From Diphasiastrum complanatum (Eukaryota; Streptophyta; Lycopodiopsida; Lycopodiales; Lycopodiaceae), in assembly GCA_029204225.1 (NCBI GenBank), contig CM055108.1, positions 15,710,722 to 15,774,721 on the forward strand: a stretch of 64,000 nucleotides of DNA. The letters are read 5' to 3'. The notes under the pieces are model-generated. The model saw nothing but the letters and a program-made list of their open reading frames with translations. It did not search any database and was not told where the DNA came from. Below are positions 9,971 to 21,500 of this stretch, one piece after another; positions within the stretch are counted from its first letter, which is position 1; every line of letters starts with the position of its first letter. The position numbers and the translations under genes were made by a program.

Positions 9971-10277
9971 AATTTCCATCGTCGTGCCGGTCATTGCTAA
10001 GACACAAAGAGGTGACGAACGCTACGTTACCACCCAACCATAGAGGTACTGCCACCTCTCCTCCGTGCACTGGAGCTATAGACCACCATCAAGCAAGCTT
10101 GGAGCCATGGTGTCCCATACCACCATACCTTACCCTCGACCCTCGCCTACCTACATGCTGAGGCCTAGATAATTGTCCTGACCTGATTTCATTTCACATG
10201 TCTTGATTCAACACTTATAAAACACCTACATTGCGTACAACTTTCAAAAAATTGTTCAAAATGTTGGGGGTTTCCCT
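9971..10277. other. No recognisable gene
   Basis: Starts where copia homology ends. The composition is more GC-rich than the flanks and there is a TATA-like TTATAAAACA near 10,216. It may be a piece of an LTR, but no partner copy is in the window. Confidence 0.35.
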
Positions 10278-11700
10278 ATGGCACTTGGTAAAGGATTCAA
10301 AATGGTAGGGATTATCAGGATCCGCCTCATATACCATATTATGAATTTGGATAGCGTAGACAGTCTCTTAGGAAAGGAGTGGGTTTACTCCAAAAATGAG
10401 TCCTTAAGAAAGGACTATGTTACTCATAGTATTTCCTTTTTGCATAATGGCTCATTGGTTGAACTGAAAGGCGATGTAAATAGGCCTTTTGATCCTATGG
10501 TTTCTGCTTTAGAAGTCGTTATTTGAAAGACGTTGGTAATAAAGTTTATCTTTGCTTTTTGAAAGATGAAGTTTATGTGGATGACCGTGCAATTTAGAGA
10601 ATATTGATTTATCGCATTTGCCTTGAATGTGTCTGTAAATAATCCCTTAAGTGTTAATTCACCTTAAGGAAAAATATTTAACAAACTTAGGCATGAGTAT
10701 AGCGATGTTTTTCCTGAAAAACTACCTGATGCCCTACCTCCCCAAAGGAGTGTCGAGTTCGACCATCAAATAGAGTTGCTTCCTGGTAGCCAACCTGTAT
10801 CTCTTTTTCCATACAGAGTTAGCATCAAGGAATAGGATGAAATTTCTAAGCATTACAAGAACTTTTTAGGATGGGCCATATTCGGCCTAGTAAGTCCCCT
10901 TGGGGAGCACCAATCCTTTTGGTTAGTAAAAAGGATGGCGGCACACGTTTATGTGATATCCCTTACCTAGGATGGATGATCTAATGGATCGTCTGAATGG
11001 AGCTAAGTATTTCTCCAAGATTGACCTTAGATCAAGATACCATCAAATTAAGAATTAGGAACGAGGATGTTCCTAAGACTAGATTTCGATCCAAGTACGA
11101 CCATTACGAGTTTTGAGTTTTACCTTTTGGACTCACAAATGCGCCTGATGATGAACGATATTCATCTGGGAAAGTTTGTGGTGGTGTATTTGGATGACAT
11201 ATTAATTTATAGTTGGACCCTTGAGGAGCATGAAGAGCATCTTCATATTGTCTTGGATCTTCTAAGGCAAGATCTGGAGGCATTATCTCTACGGTGCCAG
11301 ATTTACGGGGATGATTGATCACCAATCCCTAAAGTACATTTGTGATTTCAAGGACCTTCGTGGCTGTAAGGCTAGATGGTCGGAACTCATTAAGGAGTTC
11401 GTGTTCGACATTAGGTATCGTAAAGGTACGTCGAAAAATGTTGTCGATGCCTTGAGTCGGATTGGAGAGATTAATCAGTTATACTTTGTTGAAATCCAAT
11501 CTAATTTGTATGTTTCACTTTGGGATCTTTGTCAAACCGATGGATTTTTCGGTCGCATCTGGCTAGATGTCCTGATAGCAAATGCCAACAAAATAAAACA
11601 AAAAGACTCAAAGTTGCAGGTCTTTTACATCCTTTGGAGAATCCCAACAAGAAATGGGAAAGTATTTCAATGGATTTTGTGATTGGACTCCCTTCTCGCT
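10278..11700 (+). pseudogene. Second gypsy pol remnant (protease to integrase), decayed
   Basis: In order: protease end HIMNLDSVDSLLGKEWVYS (~10,338), matching the same region of element A; RT entry FPEKLPDALPPQRSVEFDHQ (~10,710); RT core [17 protein letters not shown] (~11,000) and VVYLDDILIYS (~11,180-11,212); a deletion; RNase H end DHQSLKYICDFKDLRGCKARW (~11,317); and in another frame an integrase piece ending [14 protein letters not shown] (~11,655-11,697). Many stops and frameshifts. It may be the 3' part of element A after rearrangement, or a related copy, since the protease end duplicates 2,645-2,790. Confidence 0.8.
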
Positions 11701-11703
11701 TGT

Positions 11704-12010
11704 GGGACGGAATGCTGGTCTGGAGCTATAGGTCTTTTGGGTTCCACGTGTCAATGTCCTATTGGCATGAGGCAACTCTTTGTTATGGACCCGCGTCAGT
11801 GTGCACAACTGCCGCGTGTCGATGGTCATGCATGTCGATAGTCATGCGTGACTCCTATGGTCGGAGATGACCCCACCTGGACTATGTATATAGAGGTGGA
11901 TCTCCATGAGCTTATCATTCATTCTCTCCTGGAGAATGAAGAGCAATTCCGCGCCACTTTTTTTTTGTTATAAGTGAATGCTTACCGAGCTGATTCATTG
12001 AATCTACTTG
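11704..12010 (+). repeat. LTR-like stretch, probable 3' LTR of element A
   Basis: Begins where integrase homology ends. It holds a TATA-like ATGTATATAGAGG near 11,884, set in text that lines up loosely with the LTR at the window start: a GATG...CCCAC...CTATG run before the TATA box and a GATCTCC after it. No matching end or target duplication could be fixed. Confidence 0.4.
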
Positions 12011-12587
12011 GCGTGACACAAAAAGGACAATTTATGACTTTCAAGAAATATTTCTTTGAGTCATTCGAGCATTACTGCCTTTTGGTATTATCAACCCATG
12101 GGTTCATAGAGAATCAAACCTAGGTGGGCAAGACCAACTCAAGCACCATAAATCAACTCACCACATGTAGGAAGATTATTTGAGAATTAATGGAAAAATT
12201 TGCATGGTAGAGCATTGTGAATGGTTTTTCATGCTTGAAGCTAAGCACATTTAGACTTTTTGAGATGGCATCCAACCCCAGTCAACCAAACTCAAATGGT
12301 GCAAAACATCTGAATTGGAAGTGTTGTTTCTTCGCAAGATTAAAAGATTGAGTTCTTGTTATGTTCTAGGTAATACTAGAGTAAAGTCTTTACACTTCAA
12401 CTCCATTCTACGGTTCCAAAGTTTGTTGTGCTATAAGAACAAAGATAATAGACAATTGTATGTCGAAGTAATGCACCTTTATGTTGTTTATACAATAGCT
12501 TTTTGGTAAAGTGGATGTGATAAGGTAACCCTCCTTTCCCCATAAGTTGCTGACATCGAAAAGCTTATTGGTACAATTTTGTTGCAG
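12011..12587 (+). other. Intronic sequence upstream of the first visible GC1-like exon
   Basis: No exon of the GC1-like gene was found here: the expected upstream W-D-C-G-L-A-C segment is absent. The stretch ends with a pyrimidine-poor but valid acceptor TTGTTGCAG at 12,579-12,587. Confidence 0.5.
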
Positions 12588-12699
12588 CATTTGGACTATC
12601 GATTTAGCGCATTTATTGCGCCAGTTTTGTGTGGATGTTGCATTCCTAACAATCACCATTGGAGCAAACCCTGTGCTTGCAGTGGAGACATTCTATAAG
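12588..12699 (+). CDS. GC1: GC1-like exon a
   Basis: The first base completes a Ser codon from the previous (unseen) exon, then 37 codons: IWTIDLAHLLRQF ... ITIGANPVLAVETFYK. Acceptor TTGCAG and donor AAG/GTATGT. Ends in phase 0. Confidence 0.88.
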
Positions 12700-14725
12700 G
12701 TATGTGGTATGTTTTTTCTTTGTGGAATCATTCATGTGCACTAGTGCTACATGTAGTGCTTACAATTTAGTCTTCGAATAATACATCAGTAAGATGACTT
12801 TGTTGTGGAGGCATTTGGATGCTTTTAAGGTTGCCATGCCCGAGTACTACTACTGATATCTAGGAAATTTCTTATTATACTCAATATGAAAACTGAATGA
12901 TTGGACAAATATGAGAATCATATTCAGTCTATTTGTGTTGGAGTTAATGATTAGTTTGCTATTCTGTTGATTACTATGTTGATCAATCTTGTAAATAGTT
13001 TGTACACTTTCATCTAAGACATGGGGTTTAGGGTTGTTAATGATTGTCAAGAGTCAAGACTTGAGTTAGCGGGTCTCACAAAGTTGATCTGTAGAATAGC
13101 TAAGTTGATTGTACTCCTTAATAAGTGACAGAAATGCTAACCCTCCAACCATACCACATGCATAAAGGTTTGATTGCTACATTATTGGCGACTTACTTTG
13201 CTAGGAATGCTAACCAAAGTTCTAGGAAAAGCGCCATCTATTGCATCGCAGCAATTTTAATGCACGAAGAGTCTCAAGTGCAACATCCTCAAAAGGTTTC
13301 ATGTCCTCACTTGTGAAGAGGACATGATGCTTCCAATTTTAACATCCAGAGGGGAGTCCCCGTTTCATGTGGAAGTCTGAAGTGAAAACCTCTGTTCTCA
13401 TATTCTCTCCTGCTTTATGGCGGCCTGTTGAACTTGAGGAGAGTTTTCTTTGGAGATACCTCCAAAGTCAACATTTTTCATGAAGGCATATAACTGTAGA
13501 TAGTGTTTTGTGATTAAGTTGCTATCTTCCTAATGACTCTTATCTTTGTGCTAAATTTTTAAGCTCAACTTTTTAAAAGTCAAGCGGATTCACTTCGCAT
13601 CAAATTAAGCACTCACACTTTTTTCCAAAATGTTTGCTTTGTGCTCTGTATTGCGAATGAGTCAGTTGCTGGAGTGAAAAGATTCTCTTTTGTTTTTGCT
13701 TAGTCTGTTCAAACTTTTATCTCTTGCAGGATAATATGGAAGAGGATGGTGAGCGTGTTAATAAATTATTTGAAAAGGCCCCTCAGGCTGGTATACAAAT
13801 ACAGGTAATAGTTAAGATAAAAAAATGTCATCTCTGTGGGTGACCGTTGATCTATTTTATTATTATTGTCAGGACTTCAACTGATAGGCTTTTCCCTTCA
13901 TAGCCTCGGGAGTCAAGTCTTTTCAGCATCTTCATTCCTGTGAAGTTATTTTACCCTGAACACGGCTTGCTTTAGATATCCTTCTATGATGGTGAAAAGA
14001 CAGTGGACACATTCATAATAGATGAATACTTTGTGAACAGCTCTCTTTTGATGGAAAAAAAAGTTGCCAGGTTGAATGACTGGTCCATGGAAAACAAAGT
14101 CTGTTTGTTACGGCAACGGTCTGCACTTCTTGGTTGTACCATGATAGTGATTCAAATTTGAAGCCTTTATATCTTAGAAGTTAGTGCCATTTTACATTGG
14201 GAATAGACTTTACTCAGGGTTGGATTTGCTTCTTTCATGTACTAAGCACGTATCTGAACTGAAAGTCACCGGATGTAGTTTTGGTGCGAGTTGACCTCTG
14301 TAACTTGTGAGCTTTTGAAATCCATTGTCACCTTGCATAAATTTCAAACTATCATGGTTTTTTGGGGGGAAGATCTTGCAAATGCAACAAAAATAATTGT
14401 ACTGTGCCAGTTTGATGAAGTTCTCAGAATTAGTGATTATAATACACGATGTTGAGTGCCTATTGTCAGCTTTGAAATTGTAATTCAGTGTGCTGAACTT
14501 TTTTTTGAAGCTTATGCCACACTTACATTGGATCAGTTTATTTTGACTTTAGCGAAACTGATAAAAGTGGGCTTACTTTTGCTTTGAACTTGTTTCACAG
14601 TGGCGGTCAATTTCTGGGGAGGAGTTGTCAATGCTTATTTTATCTGGTCAATATCTCGCAATCACGTTGGTTGACAAGCGCAAGCTCAGGTTTTTCTTTC
14701 TACAAAGATTGTCTGACTGATATCT

Positions 14726-14784
<59 letters not shown>

Positions 14785-17700
14785 TTTTGGATTTGATAGG
14801 CCGATCTTGCATTGGATGAGATATACCTATATGCCTGAGGATATCAACTTTTTGTTTGCAATTGTGTCTGCAGTCATCCGTGGATAGAGGATCTATGCTT
14901 AGTGGAATGCTGTGGTCTGAATACTGGCTACACAGGTAAGACCTTTGAGGAGTGGTCAATTCAATTAGTATGACTTCCCCAAGCTTAATAAAAGTGCTCG
15001 TAGCTCTGCTCAAATTCAAGTAATTCTTAGGCATCTTAGTATGCATGTGTACATTCTGCAGCATGTTATTAGGCTGATAGTTTATTTTTTATAAGTCAAT
15101 TCATTAATTATCTCTTGGAAGATTTCCACAGCTCTTTAAGCTTATAGATACATCATGTTTCTATTTTTTAATAACACAAATCTGCATACAATGTTTTCAT
15201 CCTCCAGGCTCCAACCTATATGTTCCTCTTATTGTTGATGTTTATTGAATAATTTTATATTGTGTTTTTTATTTTAAAGAAAGAAGCCGGTGAACACAAA
15301 GCATGTTCCTCAAGAGAACAAGCTTGGAGGGGTATGGTTAAGGATCAACTTTGTCAAATATGTGATTTGTACAACCTACCAATCAGAGATTCACTATCAC
15401 TATGACCACAGCCTAGAATGTAGAGGGAACAAATACTGTGATGCTATTTTCAAGACCATATTGATGCGTCCATTAAAGTTATCAAAGAATTATCTTTGCA
15501 GCATGCCAATGTGATTGTCTTGGACTAGTCATAACTAACCTTTCATGCCTACAACAAAGACCCCATATTTTTGTTAGACTGAACTTGTGTATTTGCTGGT
15601 TTACAATCACACATATTGTTTGCAAGGTAGATTGCGAATCCACTTACTTTGATTAGCAAAAGTACTATACCCTTCTCTCCACATTTATACCCTCCAAGGC
15701 TCCAAAACTACGAGTGAACTATGACACCTCAGTAGCCTAATTGGGCCACATGAGCTACTTCCCTATGAGTCATTGCTAGTTCCATGCAAATCCACTGTCA
15801 CGAGTTTTAGGCCTCTAAACCATTAATTATAACTTTAATACCATGAGGACCCCAACCCCTCATTACCATAATTAAAGCTTGATTTTTCGAGCTTCTACAA
15901 AAATAGGTGATCATGTTGATATTCATTTATAAACGGCTATAAGTGGTAGCTGAATACTTACTATATAGACGAACTCAATCAAGGGTAGATACTTCTTCCA
16001 ATGAGATTGTCATTGTGAGACATATGCTCTTTGCATTATCCATCAATTCGATACTTTGGTTTCTCCTAACGATAAAGTGTTATTTCGGAATTCATTATTC
16101 ACAAAGATGTCTATCAAGAAATGTAAAATGCAATTCTTTCTTATTCTAGATATGGCACAAAGTGTCATTCGAATTTCTTTAAAGGTTCAATCTAGAATAA
16201 CTTATGATCTCCCAAAACTTTAATACATAAAATTTTGACTTTTGGCTCGTGTGACTATCCAACTCCATTGAGTTTTTCGGATAATTTCCTCATCAGTCCA
16301 ACTTATTTCCATTTGGAAAATAATTTGAACCAATAGTTTCTATGTATCCTATGCACATAATAAACGAGTCCCAAATGACTGACAATGGGTGTAACTTACA
16401 AGAAATACATATATAACCTATAACATCCGTGAATAATTTGACATTGTAGATTCACCATTATCCAACTAAGTCAGAAGTAGTGCTCCTGGTTTGGTTAGTT
16501 GTATGTGATTTCGAAATACTTGAATATCTAGGTGTAGGCCTTTAAATATTTAAAACCCCACCTACATTCAATCAAATCCTAAATCGCCTTTAAGTTAATA
16601 AGTCAAAGTTTTATCAAGATATTTTATTAACGCAAGTAATTGTCTCCAGACAATTTTCATCAATATGACTATGTTTATTAGACCGGTTTATGCATGGTAA
16701 TAATCCCAGTCCAATGTTGCGTCGGAAAGGCGTTCTGGGACCCCACGTTCCGGAACACAGTTTTAGAAAAAATCTGTAAATTTTTTTACATACAGCCTGC
16801 GACGTTTCATTTCCAGCGCACTTTTTGGGGGAGAAAAACCTTTTGTAGAGAGCAGTAGGTGGCCAAATGGGTAATGTGAGCACTCTATGCGGAGGCCTGA
16901 ATGTAGCACTCAGAAGTGGGCAACAGTGGTTAGGTGGGGATTTGCAAGCAAAGCAACTTTTTGGAGATTTTCTTTCACCCTTTTTTTCCTTTGCTTAGTG
17001 CATCAATTTGAGTGATTCATGTTGCTAAGATTGGCCGTACAGTTGCTAGGGAGAGAGTGATTGCATGTTTCTAGTGACAATGATAATGTGTTTGAAATTT
17101 TTTTTATAGGCCTACATATTGTTTTTTCCCACTCCTAACGCATGCTTCCATTTTTTATTTTCAAAATACACTAGAAGTCAAGATATCTTGAGAAATATGT
17201 GCAACATAGACCCAGTCAAAGGAACGTGTAGTGAATCCACAGGATTAAGGAATTGCGCAATAAGATCATAATCTCACAATGATTCACAACATAGCGTTTC
17301 TCCATAGATCTCATGCGAGTTGTCCATAACTCACTTAAGTAAGTGTCCTGGAACTTAGTTAACTCTAAGAGAGTGATATTTCTCAAAATACTCAATCATA
17401 ATCTCAATCGGAGATTACTTTTTGAAGAATATGTTATCAACATGAAATTCCTTTCTTTGTATCAACCTCTCATGGATCCTAGTTCACAATAATATCAAGT
17501 TGATTAGCTCAGTCAACAAGGAATGTGAGAGAAAACAACCCACTTCATGCATAGAACTTTCTTGTCCTTATGCAAATCGAATTCTAGCCATGCAACAATA
17601 AGTTTGATTTAGTATCCATCATCCATTCCATACTCATAAATGTTTTCTAAATTAACTTCTCTTGGATTTTCTAACTAGATTGATCCTTAGAATCCTTAGG

Positions 17701-18495
17701 AGGTTCCGACAATATCCCCATACATCCTATCAATCATGATTCAAATCCAATAGAATACAAGAAGTAGCATCAAATTCTACTTTCATATATTGTTGTGATA
17801 GCTCCTATAGAAAGAAGGTTTTTAGCTAGTCTTGGTACATATAAGACATTGTTAATGACTTTGAATTCTCCTGATGGAAGCTTTACATGCCCTTCCTCTT
17901 GACCTTGTGTGTTGAGTTGTCACCTAACCTCTTGTCCATCACCAATACCCACAAAGGTATCAAACCAATCCCTATGAGGGGTCATCTGCTTTGAAGCCCC
18001 CGAGTCAATGTACCACCACTTGATGTAGCTTGTGAGGCCAATGCAACAGAAAATAGCTCAACTTGTCTTATGTCATTCCGCTCCTCTCTTGCAACTCTCT
18101 CTACAACATTTCCTCACTTCTTTGTGCCCTTCTTTTGCTCTCCAAGCTTCTTCCTGCACTCAAAAGCAAAGTGTCCATATTTACCATAGTAATTGCAATT
18201 TCCCTTCCTTCGAGGTGTAGAAGAGGTAGTAGAGGAGGATTGTGCTTTTGACATTTGCAAGTTGTCCATTCCTTGCTCAAGTGCTTGTGGTGCTCCTTTG
18301 TTTTTGCCTTTACCTTTTTCTTGTCCTTGGCTGAATGCTGCTTTTTAAAGGCATGCTCTTGGAATTCCTCCCTCTTGGAGAGATTAACTCTCCACATCTC
18401 CTCATGCAACTGTAGGAAAGCAAGAGTCAAGTCACCAAGATCTAGTTATCAATCAATCTCCACAGAACAAGAGAGAAGAGGTTGGGCGCCCAACT

Positions 18496-18552
<57 letters not shown>

Positions 18553-21500
18553 CAACAACAAGAGCAATGGAGAGCAATGCTTAGCCAAACTGTAAAAATG
18601 GAATAGACAATGAGCATCTAAGTACTCTACCTGGATGTGACCAAATGCCACCAAACCCTAAGGTTAACCACTTACTAAATGTAGGGCACCCCTAAAAGTC
18701 AAGATAGGGCCCCTAAACAAAATTAGACCCCTAAGGACCCACGAGTCAGTACATGACCAAAATTGGGTCCAACTGAACTTAAGACAAACTTAAGATGGCC
18801 TAAATAACTAAATACCCAACGGTTACACAAATCTCGACCTTTTGGGTCAAAGTAACCTATGGATTAACTTTAGCATAGTCATTTATTTCTAACACCCTCC
18901 TCAAATGACAATGCAAAAATCGAAATCTTCACTCCAACACGTGGTATCAAATTTAAAGCTTTGCATAAAGCTTCAAATCTGACTCTAGGCAACGCCTTAG
19001 TGAAGAGGTCCGCAATATTATCCTCCGTAGGACAATATTCAAGTAAAATGTCGCCATCATGCTGGAGTGAGGCAACGGCACAGGCTGAAGATCTGAAGAT
19101 GCAATGGCCAGATTTTTGGCTTTGGAATACATTGACCTATACAAAGCCTCAGTTCCAAACAGTGAAGTGTCTACTTGGCAGCGATCATTGCATATCCATC
19201 CAGCTCATTCTGAACTAGTCCCGAGTGGCAAAAGCCTAGATGAAGAAAGCTGCTATTGTCAATGGAGGCCCGTGTTGAGTTTCAATTGATAGTTAGTCCT
19301 TTTTAATTAGATTTAAATTGACATGGGATTGAAATTTAGGTTTTATTGTGTCAATTCTCATTGAAATTTTGTTCTTTTATTGTTTTTTAGATCATTTTGT
19401 ACTTGTCAATTCGGATTTCTCAAGAACATCTTTAATTGATTTCTCCTCAGGAGAGTAGACGAGAAATTTTGAGACAGTGGAGTTGTCATGTGAGGCCCTT
19501 TGATTTTCACTAAATCCTTTTGATGTGTCTGGGCATCAATTAAAACTAAGAGTTGTCCTTGGTCCTTCAAAATATTTTACTGGAAGTAAGAATTTTTTTT
19601 TAACTAGTTTCTAGCCTCCTGACTTTTGTACATTTATTGCTAGGCTGATGCTATAAAGCCATGCTTTTCTACTCTGTGATTCTGTAGTGTGTGTTTTCTT
19701 TACGTCTTTTAAGTTCTACTAGCTCGCCTATTAGTTTGTGATTTGTGAAAGGTTCTCTGATGCCATCGTCATTGTTTTGATTGAACAGGCCACTACATTG
19801 TCATCTGTGGCTATGATATTGACACCGACGAGTTTGAGATAAGAGATCCTGCTAGCACCAGGTGCAACTTGACAGTCTTCTGTATGATCTGTTGTGTCCT
19901 TATGAGCAAGCATTTAAATATACATTTGTGCTAAGATAGATCTTTCTAGATTCTGAGAGAAAATGTGGTCATCAAAGATAGTGGTGCTTGTAGGTACAAA
20001 AGGTTTAAGAGGTTCAAGTTCAGTCATATATGTGTGCCCATATTGTATGAGTGGATGGCTATCTAGCTGCTTATTTATATATGCTGTAAGTATGTCTGTA
20101 AAGAATCTGCAATCATGTAGGTGTTTTTCTCTGAATCCTGGTTAAAAATCCTAATGTCTATGGCAGTTGCAAAAATCAAAACTTTGGTCTCTGACCTGTA
20201 ATCCACTAAATCTATATTTTGACCTTGAAGTACATTGAGAGTGGTCTCTGTTTTCCACGTAAGGTTTGATGGGATTTAAGAATTGAGGATGCCATTGCAT
20301 TGCTCTGAAATACTCGTGATTTGTACTAAGGCATTCTAAATGACAGAAAACATTACAGTGTAAATGTGTTTCTGTATGGTTTGATCCTTAGACCTTGCAA
20401 TTATTTATACAAGTATTAAATCTTAATTCTTCTGGAGGATGAGGAGCTACAGTTGAAAGCATATTTAGGTGTCAAAATTTGTCATACAAATTCTAGATGA
20501 AGTCACTAGTCCTACTAGCACTCACACAAACCAAGCATAGAGATTAAAGAGAATTCAGATTATAGGAGAATTGAGCAAAGCTCTAACACACTGGAATAAT
20601 CTTGTGGTGGGGCACCAGCCTACATATATACTTTTCTAATCTATTTGAAAAGCTAAAAGCATCAAGCTAATAGCAAAAGAACAAAAGCTAATTGCTAAAA
20701 TTACTACCTATATTGGGTAAAGACCCACGGTGAATTTCTAAGTAGTAAAATAGATCCTAATCTAGTAGTAGTGCGCCCACCTACATGCATAAGCAATAAA
20801 AACGAATTTACTATAAATAGTAATGGACCCTATAATAGCACGCAGGCATGGCCAAACTACCATTATGGTTTTCAACATTATAGCCATGCAAGCAAAGTGA
20901 AATCCCCATTCTTATGACGATTCTCCTGCTGATTCTCTTGTCGAACTTGATCTTCATGACGATCCTCCTGTCGATTTTGATCTTCATATTGTTTTTCAAG
21001 TCTAGCTGATCACCTAGTCGCATGTGTATTGGACTCTCCCTGTTTCATAATGACACTATCCTTGATAGTTTTATAGTACCATCTAGGCAATCTTCTACCT
21101 TCTGATGTAGGATGCTTCCTGCATGGTGAAGTAGGAGGTGAATAAGTATCCCATATAGTCCGTTAGTGATTCACCTATATCCATCTTCAATGTGTGTAGC
21201 TTATTAGTCAAGAACAAGATTCGTGACTGATTTACAGTCTCATACAAGTTCTTCAGTATATCCCAAGCCTCCTTGGGTCTAGCAGCATCTCTGATGTGAG
21301 GAATGATCGTATCTCTTACTGACAAGTTGATGATATGATGAGCTTTTCTCCTACGTCTCTGATATTCCCGCAACTCCCTGTAAGTGTTAGGAGGTATCTC
21401 GACACCTGTGACGATCTCCCAATATTCTTGACCTTGGAGAATATTTTGCATCTTGAACTTCCATATGTTGTAGTTCGTTCCATCTAGCTTGCTAGACTCC

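Noticed and set aside
13978-14075. Possible extra exon of the GC1-like gene (reads SFYDGEKTVDTFIIDEYF)
   Set aside because: Exons b and c already join in frame and match the family without it, and no clean AG/GT pair flanks it.
14648-15064. 138-codon minus-strand frame rich in Cys-Val
   Set aside because: Produced by the (AC)26 repeat in an intron.
18255-18654. Frames rich in Arg-Glu and Leu-Ser on either strand
   Set aside because: Produced by the (GA)26 repeat within an LTR-like stretch.
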